Positions 35,317 through 42,969 of a stretch of DNA of 64,000 nucleotides are shown here, in pieces. Each line of letters begins with the position of its first letter. Positions within the stretch are counted from its first letter, which is position 1. Both the position numbers and the translations under genes were made by a program. Source of the stretch: UBA8752 sp002336475 (lineage in GTDB: Bacteria > Bacteroidota > Bacteroidia > Flavobacteriales_D > Sanyastnellaceae); the NCBI GenBank assembly GCA_943846755.1, contig OX044365.1, positions 2,852,001-2,916,000 of the forward strand, in the 5' to 3' direction. The notes beneath the pieces are model-generated. The model saw nothing but the letters and a program-made list of their open reading frames with translations. It was not told where the DNA came from and did no database searches.

Positions 35317-37077
35317 TCAAGGTATTTTCCGAACCCGCAACGCCCTAGGTGTAACCTCCAAGTATTCACTGTCCGCAATCCACTCGAGGTATTCCTCCAA
35401 AGAGAGCTTTTTGGCCGGGGAAATTCTGAGTCCTTTGTCGCTACCTGAGGCCCTCATGTTGTTGAGCTTCTTGCCCCGAATGAGATTGAGCTCCATGTCT
35501 TGATCCCGGGCGCATTCACCCACGACTTGTCCTTTGTAAATCTCCTCACCCGGATCAATGTAAAATGTTCCTCGGTCCTGGAGCCGGTCAATCTCAAAGG
35601 CTCGGGCTTGGCCCGTGTCCAAGCTCACGAGCGATCCGCTTTGTCTCGTCTCAAGGTCTCCAGCATATGGACCGTATTCTTCGAAACGGTGGGTCATGAC
35701 GGCTTCACCTTGAGTGGCAGTCAAAATCATATTTCTGAGGCCAATGAGGCCGCGTGATGGAATCTGAAACTCCATGTGTTGGATGTCGCCTTTGGCTTCC
35801 ATGACTTGCAGCATGCCTTTGCGCATCATGACAAGTTCCGTGGCCTTTCCGGCATTGGCCTCGGGTACGTCAATGACCAAGTGCTCGAAAGGTTCGTGAC
35901 GCGCGCCATCGATTTCCTTGAAGATGACTTGTGGCTTGCCTATTTGCATTTCATACCCTTCGCGGCGCATCGTCTCGATGAGCACAGAAAGGTGCAAAAT
36001 CCCACGGCCAAACACGGTCCACTTGTCCTCGCTGTCTGTGGGTTGGACGCGCAATGCGAGGTTTTTCTGGAGCTCGTTGTCCAAGCGCTCACGGATGTGA
36101 CGGCTGGTGAGGTAATCGCCATCCTTGCCCAGAAAGGGGGAGGTGTTGATGGTGAACAACAGGCTCATGGTGGGCTCATCAACGGCAATGCGCTCTAAGG
36201 GCTCTGGCGCCTCGAGGTCACTCAGAGTGTCGCCGATTTCAAAGTCTTCGATGCCGGTGATGGCACAGAGGTCACCTGATTTGACCATGTCGACTTTCTC
36301 CTTGCCCAGTCCACTAAAGACAAACAATTCCTTGGCCCTGACCTTACGGTGTCCGTCCGCTGTGCACAAGGCGTAGTCACGGTTGGCATGCAATTCTCCT
36401 TTGAACAAACGCCCAATGGCTATTCGGCCTGTGAATCGGCTGAAGTCCAAGGATGTGATTTGCAGCTGTGGTTTGCCCTCCACATAAGGAGCTTCGGGTA
36501 CTTTATCCAGAATGACATCCAAAAGGTGGGTCATGTCGCTGGATGGATTCTCCCAATCGGGGCCCATCCATCCCATCTTGGCGGAACCATACACGGTGGC
36601 GAAGTCGAGTTGCTCTTCTGTGGCGCCAAGATTGAACATCAAGTCGAACACTTGCTCCTGCACAATGTCAGGGGTGCAGTTCTCCTTGTCTACTTTATTG
36701 ACGACCACAATGGGGATGAGTCCCAGCTCCAGTGCTTTTCCAAGCACAAAACGGGTTTGGGGCATCGGCCCCTCAAATGCATCTACCAACAGCAGCACCG
36801 CATCTGCCATTTTGAGGACGCGCTCTACTTCACCACCGAAGTCAGCGTGACCTGGGGTGTCGATCAGGTTGATTTTAACTCCGTTGTAATTGGCTGCAAC
36901 GTTTTTGGACAGAATGGTGATTCCCCGCTCTCGCTCTAGGTCGTTGCTGTCCAGAATGAGTTCACCGGACGTCTTGCGCGGGTCGATGACGTTGCACAAG
37001 TGTATGATTTTGTCAACCAAGGTGGTTTTACCGTGGTCGACGTGTGCGATGATCGCAACGTTTCGGAGTCCGCTCAT
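35317..37077 (-). CDS. typA: translational GTPase TypA/BipA
   Basis: Ribosome-associated GTPase of 586 residues. The start is fixed at ATG 37075-37077 by MSGLRNVAIIAHVDHGKTTL, the family N-terminus; a longer frame extends upstream but is not homologous. G motifs: AHVDHGKT (G1), RGIT (G2), DTPGHADFGGEVERV (G3), NKVD (G4). Domains in order: GTPase (1-200), beta-barrel domain II (LDFSRFTGRIAIGRLFKGEL), EF-G III/V-like domains (TVFGRGILHLSVLIETMRREGYE) and the TypA-specific C-terminus (ESGSLVSLDTGQARAF, GEIYKGQVVGE, KLNNMRASGSDK). Fully intact. Divergent from the His-rich gene at 37213. Confidence 0.96.
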   Translation of the reverse strand: MSGLRNVAIIAHVDHGKTTLVDKIIHLCNVIDPRKTSGELILDSNDLERERGITILSKNVAANYNGVKINLIDTPGHADFGGEVERVLKMADAVLLLVDAFEGPMPQTRFVLGKALELGLIPIVVVNKVDKENCTPDIVQEQVFDLMFNLGATEEQLDFATVYGSAKMGWMGPDWENPSSDMTHLLDVILDKVPEAPYVEGKPQLQITSLDFSRFTGRIAIGRLFKGELHANRDYALCTADGHRKVRAKELFVFSGLGKEKVDMVKSGDLCAITGIEDFEIGDTLSDLEAPEPLERIAVDEPTMSLLFTINTSPFLGKDGDYLTSRHIRERLDNELQKNLALRVQPTDSEDKWTVFGRGILHLSVLIETMRREGYEMQIGKPQVIFKEIDGARHEPFEHLVIDVPEANAGKATELVMMRKGMLQVMEAKGDIQHMEFQIPSRGLIGLRNMILTATQGEAVMTHRFEEYGPYAGDLETRQSGSLVSLDTGQARAFEIDRLQDRGTFYIDPGEEIYKGQVVGECARDQDMELNLIRGKKLNNMRASGSDKGLRISPAKKLSLEEYLEWIADSEYLEVTPRALRVRKIP

Positions 37078-37197
37078 GGGGTGCCGTAGAATTTGAAGGC
37101 GCGAAATTGGTTCGGATTCCTCTGTCGGACACCATGTTTTCCCTTGAAATCTGTAATCGGAGCGCAGACCCCAAGTCAAGGGGGGCATTTGGACGTC

Positions 37198-37205
37198 TAT
37201 ATTTG
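37198..37205 (+). promoter_or_regulatory. exact TAnnTTTG -7 promoter element
   Basis: TATATTTG matches the Bacteroidota -7 consensus in full. It is 7 bp upstream of the ATG of the His-rich protein, so transcripts would be nearly leaderless, or translation starts further in. No clear -33 TTTG is seen at the usual distance, so confidence is limited. Confidence 0.35.
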
Positions 37206-37212
37206 CCCCGGA

Positions 37213-37590
37213 ATGTTCCGATTGCAACGGATAGGTGGTGTGGTATTGTTGGTCCTTTGGGGACTGGCTCCCGCGTTGCATCTGCATCACATTCTGGAAC
37301 ACCACTTGTCAGCGCACCACGCTGTTCATGGTTGTTCCCACCACAATCACGCAGCGCCAGATTTTCCAGGGTCGGATCACTCCGACGGTGTGGCAGCTTC
37401 TGATGCCTGCGATTTGTGCGATTGGCAATGGGCGCCTGCAGTTGAAAGCGCACCTGTTGCATTAAATCTGCCGCGCGCGGTGCACGCTGTTGTGGCAAAA
37501 TTGGGCCGGACTTCTCCGTCATTGACGGACGAATTGGCCAACAGTGACTGCCGCAGGAGGGGACCTCCGGCTGAGATCAGGACCGTCTGA
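37213..37590 (+). CDS. histidine-rich exported small protein upstream of TonB-dependent receptor
   Basis: A 125-residue protein beginning MFRLQRIGGVVLLVLWGLAP, a single hydrophobic signal or anchor segment. The following region is loaded with histidines (LHLHHILEHHLSAHHAVHGC, SHHNHAAPDF) and a CDLCDW pair, all potential metal ligands. Small His-rich proteins of this layout are typically found ahead of zinc- or copper-related TonB-dependent receptors in Bacteroidota, and here it lies 24 bp before one. A periplasmic metal-binding role, perhaps as a sponge or sensor, is inferred. The last 35 residues are not recognisable, and the extent of the C-terminus rests only on the open frame. Confidence 0.5.
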   Translation: MFRLQRIGGVVLLVLWGLAPALHLHHILEHHLSAHHAVHGCSHHNHAAPDFPGSDHSDGVAASDACDLCDWQWAPAVESAPVALNLPRAVHAVVAKLGRTSPSLTDELANSDCRRRGPPAEIRTV

Positions 37591-37614
37591 TTCTCATTCT
37601 ATTTCCTCTATTTC

Positions 37615-39981
37615 ATGTCTTCATCCCCGCTGATGCTGGGGACGTGGTTGTGTAAATTGATGTGTTCGCCTTGGCTTCGTGCCATGGCAAGCCTTTGTCT
37701 TTGTGTGTTGGCTTCTGAAGCCGCTCAAGGGCAAAACACGTCGGTTGTTCATGGACACGTCTACCATGCTGGGCATTTAACCCCTTGCACTTCGGCTGCC
37801 GTTCAGGCTTGGCCTTGCGGCAAGACCGTTTTTGCAGATGAGCAGGGCCACTTTACCGTGGCTTGTTCCAATTCTATTGACTCGCTCAGTGTGATTTCAC
37901 ATGGGCACGAGGCCGTTGTGATCGCTGTAAATGGGCGGGCACATGTCGACGTTGAGTTGCAGGAGTTGAACGTGGCCTTGTCTTCTGTAGAGGTTGTCAG
38001 TCTTTCCGCCGATGTGGAACCCGAGGGCATTCGGGCCCAACAAACAGGAGATGTTTTGACCACACTGGAGTCTGTCGCCGGTTTGCGGGGGCTTGATCTG
38101 GGTGCGGGCTTGATTCAGCCTGTTTTTCGAGGTTTGGTGGGGGCCAGGGTGTCGGTTTTGGAGGATGGCGTACCAATGGCAGGAGGCCGCTGGGGGGCCG
38201 ATCACGGTGTATTGGTAGATGCCGCATTGTATGATGCGGTTGAAGCTGTGCCCGGGGGAGGTCATGTTTGGCTTGGCCCTGAAGCCATGGGAGGCGCCCT
38301 CCGCTTGTCTTCGATCGGGATGTTGGAAGCCGATGGGAAGCGCACCCAAAGTGGCGTGCGCTACCGCGCAGGAGACAATGCTGCTCGGTTCCACGTGCTA
38401 CACCGGAGCCGGAAGGGCCGGATTCAATGGCAGGCAGGGTGGTCTCTAAACCGCCATGGCAACCTCAATGTGGCACAGTCTTCCTTTGAGTATATCGGCC
38501 GACAACTTGAACTGGCGACCTCACGCTTGCCCAACACCTCAGGCCGGGGAATGCACGGGGTGGTAGGGCTTTGCGTGGCCGGAGACAATGGAGATTTGAG
38601 CACCATTGAGTGCCGTTGGGGCAGTGTGAGTCAAGGGTTGTTTCCCGGGATTATTGGAGTGCCAGATCAAAGTGATTTGGAGCGCGACGATCAGGTCTAT
38701 CAATGGGAACTGCCTTTGCAAAACGCAATGCGCATGCAGCTTCAAGGCAAGTGGCGGCATCAAGGCAGGATGCAACGAACGGTTCGATGGTCCCTTTCCC
38801 AGAACAACAGAAATGAATTCGCCCCACCCCATGCCCATGGGTTTGGGCCAGAACCGGAAGGTGATTTGAGCCTTTCTCTGGCAGAATTTCATGTCTTCGG
38901 TGAAGGGAAATGGGAAAGTCAACGCGGTGGTTTTGGGATTCAATTCGAAGGGCTAAAGGGCCGAACCTCGGGTTGGGAATTTCTCTTGCCAAACCACATC
39001 CGCCAGCGGGGATCGCTCATTGTTGATCGCCTCGAGGGCAGGAGCCGCATCGGGTTGCGGTTGGATGTGGTGCACAATGCCCATGAGGGCCATACCGAGC
39101 CGCTTTATGCTTCGGACGGCAGCGAAATAGGTGAGGATGTCCGGACCGAGGCTTTAAGCCGTTGGTTCGCGGGAGGAGCCGTCAATTGGTACCATCCTCT
39201 GGCCTTCAGTCCCCACCTTAGGGGAAGTTGGACGTTGGCATTGCACTCCCGTGCACCGAGCAGTTACGCCTTGGCAGCCAATGGCATCCACCACGGAACG
39301 TTTCGGTTTGAGCAAGGCAATCCACTCTTGAAGCCCGAGCAGACTGCAGAAGTGCGCTGGCAGCTCATGAAGCTCAATAAAGCGCCTTCAGGTGGTTTTT
39401 CCTGGGACCTGAGGGGGTTTGCGGCCTTGCACAATGGGTTCATTCACTTGACTCCGCTGGCTTCATTTGCGCCCATAGCTCACGCTGGGCAGGTCTATGC
39501 TTTTCAAGCCAAAGATGCATTTCGGACAGGATTGGAGGCAGGCTGGACTTGGTCTGGGAACAAGGTTTCCGTTCAAAACTCCCTGGCATTGCTCGGGCAA
39601 TGGGCATTGGAAACAGGATTGGGATTGCCTTTCACTTCACCTGCTGACATGCGCAGTTCAGTGGGGCGGAGGTGGGGAAGGCATGGAAATTTCGCTCTGC
39701 AGTACCGATGGATTGCAGAAGCGAGGTTGACAGCGCGCAACGAATCGGTAACCCCATCGGCGTCCCTCTGGGGGATGCAGTTGGGCTGGAAACCGTCAGG
39801 TTGTGCCATTGAATTTGAAGTTCACAATCTGATGAATGCGGCGTGGCTTGACCACGTCAGTGCGTATCGCGCCTTGGGATTGGTGGCCCAAGGGCGTTGG
39901 GCATCCCTCCGTTTTACCCTCGATGTAAGGGGAGGAGATGTTCAAGAGACACCAAAAATGAAACAACAACAACAATTTTAA
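37615..39981 (+). CDS. TonB-dependent receptor, probable metal (zinc-type) importer
   Basis: A 788-residue outer-membrane TonB receptor. A signal peptide lies before AAQGQNT; the exact ATG (37615, or in-frame ATGs to 37684) is uncertain. Then a short carboxypeptidase-like domain (VVHGHVYHAGHLTPCTSAAVQ ... GHFTVACSNS), a plug (VLTTLESVAGLRGLDLGAGLIQPVFRGLVGARVSVLEDGVPMAGG, followed by DHG...YDAVEAVPGG) and a barrel ending WASLRFTLDV. The plug text DG.....G.WG.DH and the histidine-bearing loops (NEFAPPHAHGFGPEPEGDLS, HNAHEGHTEPLY) match ZnuD-like receptors rather than SusC or siderophore types. Flanking His-rich and DUF4625 genes support metal uptake. The C-terminus ends in an unusual polyglutamine tail, KQQQQF. 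Confidence 0.75.
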   Translation: MSSSPLMLGTWLCKLMCSPWLRAMASLCLCVLASEAAQGQNTSVVHGHVYHAGHLTPCTSAAVQAWPCGKTVFADEQGHFTVACSNSIDSLSVISHGHEAVVIAVNGRAHVDVELQELNVALSSVEVVSLSADVEPEGIRAQQTGDVLTTLESVAGLRGLDLGAGLIQPVFRGLVGARVSVLEDGVPMAGGRWGADHGVLVDAALYDAVEAVPGGGHVWLGPEAMGGALRLSSIGMLEADGKRTQSGVRYRAGDNAARFHVLHRSRKGRIQWQAGWSLNRHGNLNVAQSSFEYIGRQLELATSRLPNTSGRGMHGVVGLCVAGDNGDLSTIECRWGSVSQGLFPGIIGVPDQSDLERDDQVYQWELPLQNAMRMQLQGKWRHQGRMQRTVRWSLSQNNRNEFAPPHAHGFGPEPEGDLSLSLAEFHVFGEGKWESQRGGFGIQFEGLKGRTSGWEFLLPNHIRQRGSLIVDRLEGRSRIGLRLDVVHNAHEGHTEPLYASDGSEIGEDVRTEALSRWFAGGAVNWYHPLAFSPHLRGSWTLALHSRAPSSYALAANGIHHGTFRFEQGNPLLKPEQTAEVRWQLMKLNKAPSGGFSWDLRGFAALHNGFIHLTPLASFAPIAHAGQVYAFQAKDAFRTGLEAGWTWSGNKVSVQNSLALLGQWALETGLGLPFTSPADMRSSVGRRWGRHGNFALQYRWIAEARLTARNESVTPSASLWGMQLGWKPSGCAIEFEVHNLMNAAWLDHVSAYRALGLVAQGRWASLRFTLDVRGGDVQETPKMKQQQQF

Positions 39982-39985
39982 TCAG

Positions 39986-40777
39986 ATGAAGATTTACAAC
40001 GTTTTGACGGTCGCAGCGGCCGCATTTGGAATCGCATCATGTGGAACAACAGATACCGAAGTGCCCACCGTATGTGATTCAGACAACTTGACTGGACTCC
40101 CCAGTGTGCTGTTTGATGAGATCGAAGTCGATGCAGGGTCAACTGTAGTGGTGCACGATGCTTTTTGCGACGATACTGAATTGGGAGAGGTTCGATGGGA
40201 TTTGCATTCAGCCGAAGGCCATGAGCACGAGGAAGGCGAGGAAGAGGAGTTTGTCCTGAATTCAGGAACCGATTGGGCCAAACTGGAAACCCGCGCATTG
40301 ACCGGGACCAAAGCAGAAGAGCAATTTTCTTTCGATGTGCCGTTAGAGGCCCGCGGTGTTTGGGACCTCGTGGTTTCTGTTGTGGATGCCGAGGGCAACG
40401 CGGCGCCAGATGTCATTGCGCTGGTCCATGTAGAGAACGACCACATTCCTGCTTTCATTTTGCAAACTGTGGACGGTGTCGACCCTTCCTCTTGGGAAGG
40501 AGAGCCTATGTGGGCTCCTGGTTCCGAGGTCACAATAGCTGGAGCAGTGGTGGATTCTGATGGGGTGTCGGAAGCTGAAGTGCTGCTCATTCGTGAGTCA
40601 GATGAAACCGTGGTTTGGTCGGAGTCTCTGGCGGTGAATGGAGAAACATCCTTGGATTTCACGGTTCAAGTAGTGGTTCCATCAGATGCTGAGGTTGGAG
40701 AGTATCACTTCGAAATGGAAGCCACTGACGGCACGGGTGTGGAGATGCATACCGGTTTTCATGTGGAAGTAGAATAA
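39986..40777 (+). CDS. DUF4625-type lipoprotein
   Basis: A 263-residue lipoprotein (VAAAAFGIASCGTT). DUF4625 members carry two Ig-like halves and a His/acid-rich loop; here the loop is DLHSAEGHEHEEGEEEEF (about residues 72-89), a strong divalent-metal candidate, followed by DVPLEARGVWDLVVSVVDAEGN and VVVPSDAEVGEYHFEMEATDGTGVEMHTGFHVEVE. The family commonly accompanies TonB-dependent receptors. It lies 4 bp after the receptor stop, so the two are one transcript. Probably faces the periplasm or the surface and helps deliver metal to the receptor (inference). Confidence 0.7.
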   Translation: MKIYNVLTVAAAAFGIASCGTTDTEVPTVCDSDNLTGLPSVLFDEIEVDAGSTVVVHDAFCDDTELGEVRWDLHSAEGHEHEEGEEEEFVLNSGTDWAKLETRALTGTKAEEQFSFDVPLEARGVWDLVVSVVDAEGNAAPDVIALVHVENDHIPAFILQTVDGVDPSSWEGEPMWAPGSEVTIAGAVVDSDGVSEAEVLLIRESDETVVWSESLAVNGETSLDFTVQVVVPSDAEVGEYHFEMEATDGTGVEMHTGFHVEVE

Positions 40778-40799
40778 TTCGGGTAATGCGCCATTGAGG

Positions 40800-40842
40800 G
40801 AATGCCTCATCCGGATGATGCTGTCATCTGGGTGGGGCATTC
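40800..40842 (+). other. imperfect hairpin between DUF4625 gene and glyA
   Basis: GAATGCC and CATCC (40800-40806, 40808-40812) pair with GGGTG and GGCATTC (40830-40834, 40836-40842) with one 1x1 mismatch and a G-T pair. There is no T-run after it on the plus strand, so it is a weak terminator at best. It could mark the end of the metal operon or the leader of glyA. The remaining 178-bp gap shows only a possible glyA -7 element, TAATTTTA, at 40930-40937. Confidence 0.35.
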
Positions 40843-40955
40843 TGCGTTCATTGGTGGCCTCAATTTGTCATTGATGCACTTCGAAAGGGGATTTGTCAAC
40901 GTGTTGAGCATTAGGCCCGAAAGGACACGTAATTTTACCGCTTCAACTCAACAGC

Positions 40956-42239
40956 ATGCGCGATTCCATCATTGCAGATTTGATTCAACAGGAACAGGTG
41001 CGCCAGACCAATGGCGTAGAACTGATCGCTTCTGAGAATTATGCCAGTGACCAGGTCATGGAGGCCCAAGGTTCTGTATTGACCAACAAATACGCCGAAG
41101 GCTTGCCTGGTAAACGGTACTACGGTGGATGCGCTGTGGTCGATGAAGTTGAAGACATCGCCCGACAGCGCTTGTGCACGCTCTTTGGCGCGGAATGGGC
41201 CAACGTGCAGCCGCACAGTGGCGCCAATGCAAACAGTGCGGTCATGTTGGCATGCCTCAAACCCGGGGACAAGATTATGGGCTTTGACCTTGCCCATGGG
41301 GGACACTTGACCCACGGCTCTCCTGTGAACTACTCAGGGAAGCTGTACGATCCGGTTTTTTATGGCGTAGAGGAAGAAACGGGAATCATCGACATGGACA
41401 AGGTGGCCGAGACCGCTGAACGCGAGAAGCCCAAACTCCTGATTTGTGGCGCCTCTGCGTACAGCCGGGACTGGGATTACGTCCGCTTTCGAGAGATTGC
41501 CGACAGCGTGGGCGCCCTGCTTTTGGCGGACATCAGTCACCCTTCTGGATTGATTGCGACGGGCTTGCTCAAGGACCCCATGCCGCATTGTCACATTGTC
41601 ACTTCTACCACGCACAAAACCTTGCGCGGTCCGCGTGGAGGCATCATCATGGTGGGGAAGGACATGGAGAATCCTTGGGGATTGACCACCCAAAAGGGAA
41701 CCGTGCGCAAGCTGTCGTCTCTGTTGGATAGCGCTGTGTTCCCCGGGATGCAGGGCGGCCCACTGGAGCACGTGATTGCGGGCAAAGCCGTGGCATTCGG
41801 AGAAGCTTTAGAGCCTGCTTACAAGGCCTACACCCAACAAGTGGTGCGCAATGCCCAAGCGATGGCCAATGCCTTTACTGACCGGGGATATCACCTCATC
41901 AGTGGAGGTACGGACAACCACTTAATGCTCATTGACTTGCGCAATAAGGACGTCACAGGTAAAGCAGCGGATGCTGCTTTGGGAGCGGCGCACATTACGG
42001 TCAATAAAAACATGGTGCCGTTCGATACCCGCAGTCCTTTTGTGACGTCCGGCATTCGTGTAGGAACCCCTGCTGTCACCACGCGCGGCATGGTAGAATC
42101 CGATATGGAACAGTTGGTCGCTTGGATGGATGACGTCATCTGCAATCCCGAGGATGCGGCAATGATTGCCAAAGTGGGCAGTGCGGTCAATGCCCGTATG
42201 GCCCAGTTGCCTTTGTTTGCTGAACCCGTGACGGCCTGA
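40956..42239 (+). CDS. glyA: serine hydroxymethyltransferase
   Basis: PLP-dependent interconversion of serine and glycine with transfer of the C1 unit to tetrahydrofolate, the main source of one-carbon groups. 427 residues, normal for bacteria. Seen: NGVELIASENYASDQVMEAQGS, LTNKYAEGLPGKRYYGGC, VQPHSGANANSAVM, DLAHGGHLTHG, the PLP-lysine site TSTTHKTLRGPRGG (Lys about residue 226), VFPGMQGGPLEHVIAGKAV, and TPAVTTRGM near the C-terminus. Intact and single-copy in the window. It leads a plus-strand run with cutC (3-bp gap) and GH20. Confidence 0.97.
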   Translation: MRDSIIADLIQQEQVRQTNGVELIASENYASDQVMEAQGSVLTNKYAEGLPGKRYYGGCAVVDEVEDIARQRLCTLFGAEWANVQPHSGANANSAVMLACLKPGDKIMGFDLAHGGHLTHGSPVNYSGKLYDPVFYGVEEETGIIDMDKVAETAEREKPKLLICGASAYSRDWDYVRFREIADSVGALLLADISHPSGLIATGLLKDPMPHCHIVTSTTHKTLRGPRGGIIMVGKDMENPWGLTTQKGTVRKLSSLLDSAVFPGMQGGPLEHVIAGKAVAFGEALEPAYKAYTQQVVRNAQAMANAFTDRGYHLISGGTDNHLMLIDLRNKDVTGKAADAALGAAHITVNKNMVPFDTRSPFVTSGIRVGTPAVTTRGMVESDMEQLVAWMDDVICNPEDAAMIAKVGSAVNARMAQLPLFAEPVTA

Positions 42240-42242
42240 TTT

Positions 42243-42956
42243 ATGGCGGAATGCCGCGTTGAGGTTGTGGCCTCCACCCCTGAGGATGTTTGCCTTGCCG
42301 CAGAGGGAGGAGCAGACCGGGTGGAGTTTTGTACGCACCTCGCATCGGGCGGTCTTACTCCCGGAAGGGGGCTGGTAGAAGAGGCCTTGGTGATGGCCCG
42401 GCAATTGGGCTTGGGCTTTAGGGTGTTGGTCCGTCCGAGGGAAGGAGATTTCGTGTACTCTAGGGCCGAAAAAAGAGCCATTCTGAGGGAGTCCGAAGGA
42501 TTGCTCGGCTTGGGGGTTGACCGGGTGGTGACCGGTGGATTGGACCAGAATGGTGCACCTGATTTGGATTTGCTTGCCACGCTGGATCAATCAGTGGGAT
42601 TGGACAATGTGGTGTTTCACCGTGCAGCCGATGAAGCAGCTGGAGCAACAGACGCTGCCGTCATTCTGCGCAATGCGGGGGTCAAGGCGGTCCTGACGAG
42701 CGGTGGGGCGCTCAAGGCGGTGGATGGATTAGAACGGATCCGATTGTGGTCAAACTCAGGTTTGCAGGTCATTGCTGGAGCTGGTGTTTTGCCTGCCCAC
42801 GCTAAAGCCTTGGTTGAAGCTGGTGTTGAGGCGGTGCATGCCAGCTGTCGGGTCCCTGTTGCACCCCAGGGGAAATCAGTCTTGTTTGACCGCAGCCGGA
42901 CGGAAGTGTCTGCCGCCCAAGTGGCTGAATTGGTGGCCGCTGTTCGCCGCGTTTGA
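42243..42956 (+). CDS. cutC: copper homeostasis protein CutC family
   Basis: A 237-residue TIM-barrel protein of the CutC family. Family text: EVVASTPEDVCLAAEGGADRVEFC, LASGGLTPGRGLVEEAL, FRVLVRPREGDFVYS, GVDRVVTGGLDQNGAPDLDLL, VVFHRAADEA and the terminal LTSGG / IIAGAGV pattern (VLTSGGALKAVDGLERI, VIAGAGVLPAHAKALVEAGVEAVHASC). Proposed to have a role in copper tolerance, but the biochemical activity is unsettled. Complete. It is followed 13 bp later by GH20. Confidence 0.93.
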   Translation: MAECRVEVVASTPEDVCLAAEGGADRVEFCTHLASGGLTPGRGLVEEALVMARQLGLGFRVLVRPREGDFVYSRAEKRAILRESEGLLGLGVDRVVTGGLDQNGAPDLDLLATLDQSVGLDNVVFHRAADEAAGATDAAVILRNAGVKAVLTSGGALKAVDGLERIRLWSNSGLQVIAGAGVLPAHAKALVEAGVEAVHASCRVPVAPQGKSVLFDRSRTEVSAAQVAELVAAVRRV

Positions 42957-42969
42957 CGACCTTGGGCGC

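Noticed and set aside
40956..42239. glycine riboswitch before glyA
   Set aside because: No tandem aptamer pattern in the 178 bp upstream; only one imperfect stem.
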